Below are positions 36,390 through 64,000 of a DNA stretch of 64,000 nt, piece by piece. How positions within the stretch are numbered: the first letter of the stretch is position 1; every line of letters begins with the position of its first letter. This DNA comes from Chaunax sp. Z400 (taxonomy: Eukaryota > Chordata > Actinopteri > Lophiiformes > Chaunacidae): NCBI GenBank assembly GCA_037577475.1, contig CM075203.1, positions 21,472,397 through 21,536,396 of the forward strand, written 5' to 3'. The position numbers and the translations under genes are program-made. The notes under the pieces are model-generated. The model was not told where the DNA came from. It did not search any database and saw nothing but the letters and a program-made list of their open reading frames with translations.

Positions 36390-39300
36390 GGCTGTGACGA
36401 TAACTGCATTACTGATGACGTCATTACCGTCATCACCGCATTTCGCTGTGTTTCTTTCTTGCAAGTGAAAAATACCTCTGTATGTTGTGCAGATGGTGTG
36501 TTTTATTTAATATAAGCACAACAATCCTTGTTTGTCATTGGCTGTTTTCTGTACTAAGTTTAATGGTACCTGGAGAAAAAGATGCTTCAGCTTGAGACAG
36601 GTGCAGGATCAGACCATTAATCATGCCCATAGGGGGGAATTCCTCTGTGTGTGTGTAATTATTATTAACTCTTTCTAGGTTTGAGAACTTGTAATAACTA
36701 GAGTTGACATTAAATTGATTATATTAACACGAAATACACAGACATGAAGACAGAAACATGAAGAACGGCCTCTGTACTGACCATTTCGCTATTCTAAAAT
36801 AGGTCACCGCTACGGTTGGAGGTAAGGATAGTCCAGACACGTACAAATGAGGATGTCCACTGTTCCATGAATTCAAAGTAATTTATTTTGATTCCTCTCC
36901 AAAACAAAACAACGGCCAATAAGGCTCTATCTTACAATACTTCCATAATTGCACGACACATTTGCACGGTCAAAAAACTGTCTGCTTCTGTCATCCTTCC
37001 AACCAAACAAATCATTACACCGGTGCATTTCATGACCTCCGATTACCTCTGATTACCACAAACTTTTATGGCCTTCTACTCCCCCTAGTGGTGGGAGGTC
37101 AACACAAACAAAACACAAACCAATGGTCCTTACAGCCTCCATTATAATTTAATAGCCCATTTAGCCTACAAGCGGTAAAGCCCTTACAGGTGGTGTCAGT
37201 CATTCGGCAGTATTTGGTTCAACAATGGCCATGAACCTCGTCAGTAAGTCAAATGTAACATCGCCAATTTGGGCACATTTTGGCTTTGAGCCCGACGAGA
37301 ATGGGCAGCCAGTAAACCTTGATGAGGCAGTAATGCCGCATTTGCGGGAAGAAAGTATCCGTGACACGAGGGAATACGTCTAATCTACGGTCACATCTAA
37401 GGATAAATCACCCTGCGGAGTTTACAGGACTTGTCAGCACACCGGCCTCGGGTGGAGGCAGGCCTACAGCACCTGGTCAGCAGGTGGGAGTCTCCGAGGC
37501 CTTTGCAAGAGGAGCCAAGTACCAACGTGACAGCAGTCAGTGGAGCGCTTACTGATTGCGTGACTCACTATTTGGTTGAGGAAATGATGCCATTTCACAC
37601 CGTGGAGAAGCCGGCATTCAAAGCCATGTTAAGGCTTTTGAGAAACAACATGTTCTCCTCGACCGAAAGTACTTTTCTCAAACAGCGATCCCTGAAATGT
37701 ATCTTAGACTTAAGGACTGCATACTGCAGGAATTGAAAGACATTGACCATTTCTCAGTGCCGGCGGACATGTGGTCAAGTGTGAATATGATGCCGTACAT
37801 GAGCCTGACCGCACACTATATCAGGGAACACTGGGACCTGAGATCGAAGTGTCTGGAGACACTGTTCCTGCCAGAAAGTCACACAGGTGATAATCTGGCA
37901 GAAGCCCTGAGGTCCTCCTTCCAAGACTGGTCCATGGATGAGATGAACCTGGCCTGCATCACGACGGACAATGGGCCAAATATTGTGGCTGCAGTGCGGA
38001 AACTTGGCTGGAAGTGGATTAGTTGTTTTGGACATAATCTGCATTTAGCTGTCACCAATGCAATGGAGACAGAAAAGGACCGCAGGGCCCGAGCCGTGGG
38101 TTTATGTAGAACTTTGGTGACGACTTTCTCACAGAGCTGGCAAAAAAAGAGAAAGCTACAGAAAGAACAGGCCGAGCACAACATGCCTCAACATTGCTTA
38201 GTTCTGGTGAGTTTGATTAAACTTCGTTTTGTATTTTATTACATATTGTTTTTACATTTTTCTATAGTAAGGGACCAAACACACGTTCATGAAGCTTTTA
38301 ATATTGTACAAAAATTGATTAAACACGTTGACAAAAACGTTTCCATAATTCATATTAAACTCAAAACATAACGAAAAAAATACAAAACTGACTTTTGAGG
38401 GGGTAAAAATCGGTTAAACTTGGCATTGAACCACAGCCTTAACATGTGGAACAGGATGACTCACCGGACGTACATCACTCACCTCATTAAAAAAGTTGAA
38501 AACAAATGAAATCCATCATCTTATTATAATGTTGTTTGAGAATATATTAAGCAACCAATTAGGACAATTTAAAGCACCAGCAAGTCATCATGCATGTGTT
38601 TATTGTATTGATAATTAGTTCACACTTGTTGCAAATACGATCAGAAATTCCTCAGGGAAAAGCGAGCTGTTCATAAGTGTCGCCTAATTGGATATGTTAA
38701 GAGCTGAATTTAAAGAATAATAGAATTCTGTTTTTAATTTATTCACAGGATTGTCCTACTAGGTGGGCTACAAAGCAGAAGATGATCGAGCGCGTTCTTG
38801 AGCAAGCAGCAGTCATAAGGAGGGTGTTGAATGGGCGCAGCCAGCATTTGATTCCCACATGCAGGATGTGGAGGTCCTGCAATCTGTTCATTCAGCGCTG
38901 AAGAAAGTCGCGCATTTTACAGATGCACTGTCTTCAGAGAAGACTGTAACAGCTTCAGCCCTGAAACCAGTCCTACATCTACTGACCGAGGATCTTCTGG
39001 TCCCAACAGAGGAAGACACGGAGTTAACGGCAAATCTGAAAAGAAAAATGACTGAAGCCTTAGAGGATAAATACAGGTCACCGGCCACACGACTGCTGTT
39101 GGCTAAAGCTTCGTTCATTGACCTGAGATACAAGGACAGCAACAGCGGAGAGGACGTCAGGGATGCGCTCCTGGAGGAGATGCTGGCGGTGCCCGAGGAG
39201 CTCTGCGATGACAGGGATGGGGTGGTGCCGCGCATACCTCTGCAGCTGAACATGGAGCAGCAGGTGCAACGTCTCCTCCTCCTCCCACTCCTCGACTCCC

Positions 39301-39430
39301 ACTCTGATCCGCTTGCCTGGTGGCGGGACGGTCAGGCTCGATTCCCTCTTCTGTCTAAAGTAGCCAGAAAATACATGACAATATGCGCGACAAGTGAACA
39401 TGAAAACTGAAAAATAAACCAGCCCTGAGT
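36390..39430 (+). mobile_element. Dead hAT transposon with ZBED-like transposase
   Basis: From the ATG at 37225 the frame reads SPIWAHFGFEPDENGQPV, a BED zinc finger start, whose CRIC...HLRINH half is reached only after a one-base insertion at about 37333. Then come DCVTHYLVEEMMPFHTVEKP, YLRLKDCILQELKDIDHF and the RNase H-like core with ACITTDNGPNIV and CFGHNLHLAV. A probable intron runs from GTGAGT at 38207 to CAG at 38748 and joins to DCPTRWATKQKMIERVLEQ. A further frameshift at about 38850 leads into 38859-39410, ending KVARKYMTICATS. The C-terminal dimerisation block that normally follows (with SERxFS) is missing. With at least three frameshifts and truncation it is inactive. GGGCTGTGACGATAAC at 36390 may be the left terminus; no matching right terminus was found. 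Confidence 0.85.
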
Positions 39431-39597
39431 GCACAAACTAAAGGCTAACACAAAAAACTTAATATGCATGTTCAAGCAGATGCGCTGTTATATTTGTTAC
39501 AAGCTACAGCCTGTTTTTCAGTATTTGTTGGACAATAAATGTTCAGTTATCAAAGCTGCATTCGAGGTTTGTATTTGAAATAGACGGGCTTGCAAGT

Positions 39598-39894
39598 GTG
39601 TGTTCTTGTGAAAGAGGTACATGCATTACACATACATTCTTATCTGAACTTAAGGGCATGGCAAAGCTTAGTGGCAAATCATTTCAACATATTTTAGAAG
39701 ATGAGTTAGCCAAAATAACTGAGTTTGTGAGTGAACAAGAGGAGGAGGTTGAAATAAACCAACCTAGTGAAGGAGCTGTAGTGTCTCCTTCTATAGCTGA
39801 GACCAAGAAAGACTCTGTTGTAGTGGTGTCAGATCTTATTTTGAGCAAATCTAGTCCCACATTTAACACACTGACATTACTACACCAGGTCTAA
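39598..39894 (+). other. Unrecognised acidic open frame
   Basis: An open frame of 98 codons (GMAKLSGKSFQHILEDELAK, then an acidic SEQEEEVEINQPSEG stretch) has coding-like composition, better than most frames nearby. No family was recognised. It lies 170 bases after the hAT remnant and before a TTACAAAATG-rich repeat, so it is probably part of a transposable element. Confidence 0.25.
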
Positions 39895-39994
39895 ACATTA
39901 TAATGTTATGTTTTTTTTATGAATGAACATTGCAATTGGTTATTTCATAACGCACCATATTATTATATTTTCATACAAAAAAGTTCAACACCTG

Positions 39995-40180
39995 CATTGT
40001 GTAATAATTTATTACAAAATAAGGGGAAATTGATGACATGTTTCATTCAGGCTGTTTATTACAAAATGCGGCAGATTATTACAAAATGCAGGTGTTATTT
40101 CATATTGAAGTGAAAATGTATTACATTTTGTCATATAATTACATAATGCATTGTTATGACATAATGCATAGTTATTACAT
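39995..40180. repeat. Short-period repeat of TATTACAAAATG-type words
   Basis: TTATTACAAAATAAGG, TTATTACAAAATGCGGCAGA, TTATTACAAAATGCAGGTGT, then TTACATAATGC and GTTATTACATAAG occur within 190 bases. It looks like the end of a DNA element or a degenerate local tandem repeat. Confidence 0.5.
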
Positions 40181-40199
40181 AAGAGTTTGCATCATATCA

Positions 40200-41790
40200 T
40201 CATTGAATTGTCCTTAATGGTCCTTCAAAAATGTTAAATTGTTCTTTGGTTTGAAGATTATGATCCTTCAATGTTCCTTATGTCAAGTTCAGTTAAGTTC
40301 GTGTCAAAGTTGAAACAAGTCAGGCTGGTTATCCAAGTGTGTGTATGTCCAAGCTGCAACCAGTGAGGGGACTGGAAACCATCACACCACAAGATGAACA
40401 GTTCATCTGACGGTTCCAGTAATCCTGTAGATCAGAGTTTTGGTATCAAGCTGGGTCGACTCTCCATCTATTGGGATCGTGGACATTTCTATAGGCTCTT
40501 CAATTCCAACAAAAAACGACCTGCATTCACAAACAGGTTTATAGTCTTTGTTCTGCTTCATCTCATTTCTCTTAAGTCATAATACTTTCTCATGTTGTAC
40601 AACATTGAAATTAAATCACAGTATCACATTAAGCATTTACAGGATGAAACACTTATAGTAAAAAGTATTGGTACTTTTCACTTGAATGTTACATACTTCA
40701 TTAGAATTATTCTGTTCTAATTTAATCTGCTAAACACATATTAACAAATGCAATTTCCAGATATCAACTACATTCAATTTTAATTCAATATAAAACTTCT
40801 GCATTAGCAGTAAAATATACACATCTTACACATTAACATTTAACATATTAACCTTTCCCTTTTTTAAGTTAAGGCAAAGCAAGGCTTATTTTTGTAAACT
40901 CAAACTCATTTTGTAACTTCATTAAACACAGTAATCCTGACAAACACTATAAGCAGTAACAACTAAATCTTGCATTTCTCTTGTCTCATCAGAATACTGC
41001 TCAAGGTTAGCTAACCACCTGCACCAGTGTTAGTAAAGAGTGATGAAAAACTAGCATTAGAGCAACTCTCGGTTTCTCTGTGGTAACGGGTTCATATCGC
41101 TATGAGCATACATTTCAAGACTCAAAACATGTCTCCACCAAGCGCTGCAGTATGGCACGTAGGCTTACACTCTAAAAATGTAGCTGCATCTTCAGGTCAC
41201 TTTGCACTGTAAAGCCAGAACAGCTATAGCAACTAAAGATGGAAATGTTTGGAAAATTATTTTGACTTTCTTATTACAAAAATAATGTATGGAAGGTAAA
41301 GAATCCTCTCAGAACTCAATGTAATATGGCTTTATTCATTTGACTTCTTTTTAACCCATTTTCTCAGCTGGGTTACCATGGTTACAGCTGTCCTGAAGTG
41401 TGAAGAGCATGCTGTATTTAAGCACTCTTTCATCCATCCCCTGAGGACAATTGTTAGCATCAATACCTATCCACAAAAATAAAAAGGTTGCATTTTTGTG
41501 CTTGATTGATGCTTTGAAAAGGTTTTGGTTCTATTTCTTTGTAAATCAGTCAACAAGCCCATAACGAATAGTTGAGAGTGAGTATCTGAACCCTTCTTGT
41601 GGTTTAATTTATATTTGCAAATGCAGACATGCAAAATGCAGGTGGAACAGTCCTTGGGCTGCATGTTTATTGGTGTATTTGAAGGAAGTGTAAATGAAGG
41701 AAGTTAGATAATCTGTTTATAAAAAACATAAAGCAGAGGGTTGGATAATGGCAGCACAGCAGCCAATCTTCATTTGAGGTTTCAAACATG
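40200..41790. other. Intergenic DNA, no gene recognised
   Basis: AT-rich with only short open frames (about 60 codons) and no domain. A TATT/ATT trinucleotide run, (TTA)n, sits at 41790-41812. Confidence 0.4.
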
Positions 41791-41794
41791 TTAT

Positions 41795-41885
41795 TATTAT
41801 TATTATTATTATATCCTTTATTTTACCAGGTAAAACAATCCTCATTGAGATTAAAAATCTCTTTTCCAAGCGTGACCTGTATCTA
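41795..41885 (+). repeat. Interspersed repeat with (ATT)n head
   Basis: After (ATT)7 it reads CCTTTATTTTACCAGGTAAA and CATTGAGATTAAAAATCTC, wording common in a dispersed fish repeat. Only about 90 bases are present. Confidence 0.6.
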
Positions 41886-42221
41886 AAATGAGTCAATACA
41901 AAGAATCAATCAGAATGATTTTCAGTGTCATTTCAGAAACAACTACATTGACAAAGCACAATATTTTCACGATCCTTTAAGATTGATTTAAACTCCCCCA
42001 GAGTAACAAGTTCATGTGAAGCTCTGGACTGTGTTGCATATCACAAACCATCAGAAAGCCATCTGACATTAGACAAGTCTAACCAAAACCCTCTGTTGTG
42101 ACAGAGTGAATTGATCAATTCACTGTTATTATTCATTGTTATCTGTACGTTAGCCTTGTTTATAGTTTGAAAGCAACAGGTAGACATATTGAGAAATGTT
42201 AAACTAAGACTCTTATATTTG

Positions 42222-43138
42222 AGAGCTTTTCACATGTATGTCAGAGCTTTTCATATGTATGTGAGAGCTTTTCACATGTATGTGAGAGTTTTCACATGTA
42301 TGTGAGTTTTCATATGTATGTGAGAGTTTTCACATGTATGTGAGTTTTCATATGTATGTGAGAGTTTTCACATGTATGTGAGTTTTCATATGTATGTGAG
42401 AGTTTTCACATGTATGTGAGTTTTCACATGTATGTGAGAGTTTTCACATGTATGTGAGTTTTCATATGTATGTGAGAGTTTTCACATGTATGTGAGAGTT
42501 CTCACATGTATGTGAGAGTTCTCACATGTATGTGAGAGTTCTCACATGTATGTGAGAGTTTTCACATGTATGTGAGTTTTCATATGTATGTGAGAGTTTT
42601 CACATGTATGTGAGTTTTCATATGTATGTGAGAGTTTTCACATGTATGTGAGTTTTCATATGTATGTGAGAGTTTTCACATGTATGTGAGTTTTCACATG
42701 TATGTGAGAGTTTTCACATGTATGTGAGTTTTCATATGTATGTGAGAGTTTTCACATGTATGTGAGAGTTTTCACATGTATGTGAGAGTTCTCACATGTA
42801 TGTGAGAGTTCTCACATGTATGTGAGAGTTTTCACATGTATGTGAGAGTTTTCACATGTATGTGAGAGTTTTCACATGTATGTGAGAGTTTTCACATGTA
42901 TGTGAGAGTTTTCACATGTATGTGAGAGTTCTCACATGTATGTGAGAGTTTTCACATGTATGTGAGAGTTTTCACATGTATGTGAGAGTTTTCACATGTA
43001 TGTGAGTTTTCACATGTATGTGAGAGTTTTCACATGTATGTGAGAGTTTTCACATGTATGTGAGAGTTCTCACATGTATGTGAGAGTTTTCACATGTATG
43101 TGAGAGTTTTCACATGTATGTGAGAGCTTTTCATGTGT
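42222..43138 (+). repeat. 20-bp minisatellite with a hairpin in every unit (about 46 copies)
   Basis: The unit is TTTTCACATGTATGTGAGAG, in 20- and 18-bp forms that alternate as 38-bp dimers in the left half (TTTTCATATGTATGTGAG variant) and as monomers in the right half. Each unit contains TCACAT and ATGTGA around GT, an inverted repeat. The array ends at the L2-like fragment. Confidence 0.95.
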
Positions 43139-43144
43139 ATCTGA

Positions 43145-43857
43145 ATAATGTCGCTAACGGCCCCTCATGATAGCGAGTCCCCACCTCCCCCTCTACATCC
43201 ATGGAGAACCTGTGGAGAGTGTGAACACCCTAAAGTTCCTTGGAGTCAATGTGTCTAAACATCTGACATGGACCTCCAACACCTCACACCTAATAAAAAA
43301 GGCCCAACAAAGACTCTATTTCCTCAGGAAAGTGAAACAGGCCCAACTTCCATAGAACCTGCTGCTGAACGTCTACAAGACCATTGAGAGCATCTTGACA
43401 TGCATCACTGTGTGGTACGCCAGCTGCACAGCTCGAGAGTGCGAGGGCGTGCATCGGCCCAGCACATCGCCAGGATGGAGCTCCCAAAACTGGACACCAT
43501 GTATGCCAACAGACTGAGAAGGAAAGCAAGCAGGCTCTTTAAAGACTCTACACACCCCGGCAACCACTTGTTGGAACCGCTACCGCCTGGCAAACGGTTC
43601 AGAACATTAAGATCCCGCACAAACAGACTGAGGAACAGCTTCTACCCAAGAGCCTCTCTGTCCAACCACAGAACACTCAGGGAATGTGAACACCCACACC
43701 TATCACAGACTGGCACAGACACACACACACACACACACACACCATCATCATCATCAAGACATACACACATACCCCCAACCATACCCAAGACTGCTACCTC
43801 ATTCCATACCTGTAAATATTTTTATTTTATTTAACTGATCTTTAGTACAGTAATGCA

Positions 43858-43934
<77 letters not shown>

Positions 43935-44100
43935 TACCATGCGCATTATGTTTATCTTGCACTGATTGTTTATCTTTCGCACCGATTTTCTCTTTCTTAC
44001 TGCTATCACCTGTTTCTATTCATCTACCTGTACTGGAGAGAAGCCATGAGAAATGTCATTGTTGTTACGTATGATAAATAAAGGTCATTCTGATTCTGAC
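43145..44100 (+). mobile_element. 3' end of an L2/Maui-like LINE
   Basis: A plus-strand frame gives LKFLGVNVSKHLTWTSNTSH and KKAQQRLYFLRKVKQ, then a TAG, then YKTIESILT, and from 43400 RMELPKLDTMYANRLRRKAS, LFKDSTHPGNHLLEPLPPGK and RFRTLRSRTNRLRNSFYPRA. This is the C-terminal part of the reverse transcriptase protein of fish L2-type LINEs. The 3' end is AATAAAGGTCATTCTGATTC, a typical short-repeat tail. The element is truncated at its 5' end by the minisatellite and has internal stops. Confidence 0.85.
43862..43932. repeat. (CA)n microsatellite
   Basis: About 35 uninterrupted CA units, inside the 3' untranslated part of the L2-like LINE. A shorter (CA)n run is at 43719-43741. Confidence 0.99.
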
Positions 44101-44184
44101 CCTGTTGGTAGTACAACCCAGCACACCGCAGCTTTAAGGCGTTATCAGTATGAACTATGAGAGAGAGATGATTTGTTTACCTCT

Positions 44185-44471
44185 CTTGCGTGGGCGGGGC
44201 TTAGCAGTTCCCCGTCTACGTCATGTGACTTCTCACCAATCATACCATCATATTAAACTGTGTGGCCCCACCAGCAGGAAGTAAAAGCATCTGCTGACTT
44301 TTCTTCTTCGTTTTTCCCCATCTGCTGAAAAGCCTATGGGCGCATATTTCCGGTAACATCATTACGTGTAACAGATACGTAGCATTTGTGTCTTTTTCCG
44401 TCATTCAGGCAGGTGTCGTGCGGATTGTTTATCATTTCTATTGAAGCCAGTGGTTGAACCTGTGTTACTTG
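44185..44471 (+). promoter_or_regulatory. Putative galk1 promoter and 5' UTR
   Basis: Upstream of the galk1 ATG there are a GC box (GTGGGCGGGGCTTAG, about 44189-44203), TACGTCATGTGACTT (about 44217-44231), which combines a CRE-like TACGTCA with an E-box-like CATGTGA, and a CCAAT box (ACCAATCAT, about 44236). No clear TATA box is seen at a suitable spacing. The arrangement fits a housekeeping gene. The sites are read from sequence; their use is an inference. Confidence 0.5.
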
Positions 44472-61498
<17,027 letters not shown>

Positions 61499-62267
61499 CC
61501 TTTGTCAGCATATGTCTGTTACAAGCACAGCACATTCATTAATCTTTATTGGTTTTACTACATACTTCTAGTGTTCACAATTAAAAATAACATGCTGCAG
61601 ACTGTAGCTGATTGAAAAGCATTTTGTTAATGTGATAACAGATTTTAATAGTACTGTAAAAGTGCCTAACATTAAAACTCTTCTGGTAACATTTTTGTTG
61701 TTTGATTTTTTTGTCACAATAACAGATAAAGTATTTATCTTCTAGGTAATGATGGATGAAATCTACTGTGAAAATACAGGATGAATGTTATGGTATTAGA
61801 ATATGATGAGTAACATCCCCATGTAAACAGGGCCCTATTTAAACGATCTAAAGAGAAGGGTCTAAAATCCATGGTGAAAGGTTTCAGATGTGTTCAACTC
61901 ACTTTTGTTAGTTAAACTGCTCAAAATATCGGTGCAAAATAAGGTGCAAGATGCAAAGGGATTATTCTTAGTCTCTCAATAGGTTTGTTTTGGGCGTAAC
62001 ACAAATTTAACCATCACCATAGCCATTTAAATAACCCCACTAATTTCACCGAGGGACAGATGTACTCCAAGAAGGACAATCACAAAGACAATTAGAAAGA
62101 AATGCCTTAATTGATCTTGAAATGTATTGCTTATGATTGTATTATTATAAAATTAAAACTGGCCATTTTATTTTTATTTTATTGTTTACTATATTATACC
62201 TTTAATTATACTATATGTCCAGTAGCTACTATTATTAATCTGATTAGACTCGTACTACACATTGTAT

Positions 62268-62838
62268 TTACAGTTGGAAGAAAAATTATTAAACCCAATT
62301 TATATATCAGTTTTATTGGCAAAATATGCTTTTTATCAGCTGTTTACAATAACCAACACATTTTAAGTTTATTTTCCACATTCCACACAAAATGCTACTT
62401 TTACTGACTACCTTAATCTCAAAATGATTCAATGCACTGAGTTGCATCCCGCGTAAGAGTTTCAGTTTCAGAAGAAGTCTGCCTGACATGATGCACATAG
62501 AAAATCTCTGGTGGGATTTGAAGAAGGTGGTTGCAGCAGGTAAACCAGGAATATTCCAGAACTGGAGGCCTTTGTCCATGAGGAATGAGCTAAGATTCCT
62601 CAGGAACGCTGCCAGAAGCTGGTGTCTGGATCTGCATCATGTTTACAGCAGGTCATAGCAGCTAAAGGGTCTACAAAGAACTAGAGACGCTGGTCATTAA
62701 GGTGTTGAATCATTTAGAGATTGCAGTAGTCAGTAAAAGCAGACTTTTGTGTTATACTTAAGAAAATATTTGTAATGTCTTAGTATTGAGCTATTTAAAC
62801 AATTATATTTTGCCAATAAACCTAATATATACTGAGCA
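62268..62838 (+). mobile_element. Internally deleted Tc1 transposon, plus strand
   Basis: The left end TACAGTTGGAAGAAAAATTA and TTTTATTGGCAAAATATGC is answered at the right by ATATTTTGCCAATAAACCTA. Between them, 62500-62590 encodes ENLWWDLKKVVAAGKPGIFQ and NWRPLSMRNEL, the end of the Tc1 transposase. The DNA from about 62495 is nearly the same as the reverse complement of 5795-5865. Only the last third of the transposase remains. Confidence 0.85.
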
Positions 62839-63029
62839 ACAGTAAAAATGCAAAATTTTGTAGACTTTCATGCCATCCTGTTCATATTAAATATCAAATC
62901 AAATTATGGTTCACACAGTTTTATTCACCCTTTAACGGTACAGAAAAATCATTTTTGTACAAATTATTTGTTGTTGCCTTAGTGTTTACAAGTCAAAAGG
63001 TGTGGATGGTGAGACAGAGAACAACAACA

Positions 63030-63765
63030 ACAGTCAGTAACACGTGATCACCTCCAGCATTTATCACATTCCTTTACATGGAATGGATAAGATGTTATTC
63101 TGGACTTGTAGGATGACATGCCATTCTTCCTGCAGAGCTGTGACAAGTTGTCCATGTGTTGCTGGAGCAGGATCTCTCTCTCTCACCTGGTGATCCTGAA
63201 CGTCACACAGATGCTCTATTGGGTTGAGATCTGGTGAATATGCTGGTCAAGGAAGGACAGCGACATTGTTCTGGTCCAGGTAGGCTACTCCTGACAGACA
63301 TGAGCCACATGTGGTCTGACATTGTCATGCATGAAGGTGATGCCTGATTGTTGTATCCTGGGAATAACGTGGACCTAGGACCGTATCTCGGTAACAGATA
63401 GCTGTCAGTGTACCTTGGATGTGGACAAGGTCTGACCACCATCCATTAGCAATGGCTCCCCACATCATTACATCACCACCAAAATGGTCCACTTCCTGGA
63501 TGTATGCTGCAGGATAGCATTCAACACAGTGACGATAAACACACCTATGACCATCAGCTCTGTGCAAGTTAAATCTAGATATGTCACTAAATGTGATCTG
63601 CCTCCACTGTGCAATTAGCCATAACATCTGTAACATCTGTGTTACACATGTCTGCAGAGTTCAGACCATCATCATCATCAACATCACAACTGCCTGGTCA
63701 CGTAATTTTTGTGGAAGCTGTGACATCATCAGTTGTTTCAGTAGAACATTAATTGGACCCTAATT
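63030..63765 (-). mobile_element. Tc1/mariner transposase remnant, third family, minus strand
   Basis: Minus-strand 63636-63325 reads ITFSDISRFNLHRADGHRC and VYRHCVECY, then VDHFGGDVMMWGAIANGW. This is the second catalytic block of Tc1 transposases (normally FSDESRFNL; the Glu is Ile here) and the VMVWG block. The frame then shifts through 63442-63203 and the text decays toward 63040. TACTGAGCAACAGTAAAAAT at about 62832 may be its distal end. Inactive. Confidence 0.85.
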
Positions 63766-64000
63766 GGATTTTGCCTTGTCTAGGTGTTTTAAATCATGCA
63801 TAAAAAAATCACACCACCACCATAATTTACTCTGAAATGCACCAATGACTGTTATTTCTATGTAATGACTAAATGATGGTTATTCATGATTTAATGTTTT
63901 GGTTTTGAGTACTTTAATAAGTCATTTCTGTGTACCACATGTTTTTTTTTGTTTCAACAGATTAAGGCTAATGAAAGGAAAACATTAGGTTCTTAAAAAT
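63766..64000. other. No gene recognised
   Basis: AT-rich tail of the window, possibly the flank or end of the Tc1 element. Confidence 0.4.

Noticed and set aside
43853..44074. Open frame of HTHTHT residues
   Set aside because: It comes from the (CA)n microsatellite inside the LINE 3' end.

Overview
The window is nuclear DNA of a bony fish, most likely a percomorph teleost. The evidence is spliced vertebrate genes with GT-AG introns, several Tc1/mariner remnants, tRNA-derived SINEs, non-LTR (LINE) fragments, long CA/GT microsatellites and a vertebrate telomere repeat. There are no bacterial features. All calls come from reading translations and splice sites by eye; no database search was run.

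Layout. From 1 to about 15.6 kb there is no confident host gene: repeats, Tc1 remnants, a SINE, a CCAAT-type promoter on the minus strand with a tiny ATG exon (about 7.59-7.72 kb), and a degraded minus-strand non-LTR retrotransposon (11.74-14.12 kb) that landed inside an older fish repeat. From 17.5 to 30.9 kb lies a plus-strand KATNAL2 (katanin p60-like 2) locus whose exons and phases are easy to follow. It carries two in-frame stops, three indels and a dead splice donor, and its first exons were not found, so I call it a pseudogene. One intron holds a tandem array of about 7.7 kb (22.25-29.92 kb, 49-bp unit, about 157 copies) with higher-order structure. From 31 to 44 kb there are repeats, SINE pieces, a clean 315-bp MITE, a dead hAT transposon with a ZBED-like transposase, a 20-bp hairpin-forming minisatellite and the 3' end of an L2-like LINE.

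From 44.47 to 61.50 kb is a complete eight-exon galactokinase gene (galk1, 393 aa). Its last coding exon lies 11.4 kb downstream of exon 7. That intron contains a complete two-exon BTB/KCTD gene (55.46-59.11 kb, 292 aa, KCTD11/6/21 type) on the same strand, plus a 21-bp minisatellite, an interstitial telomere repeat, a TIR element and a (GT)54 microsatellite. The window ends with two further Tc1-type remnants (62.3-63.8 kb).

The main points are the recently decayed katnal2 with its giant higher-order minisatellite, the KCTD gene nested inside galk1, and several nested or paired repeats that record the order of insertions. I saw no novel multi-gene system.
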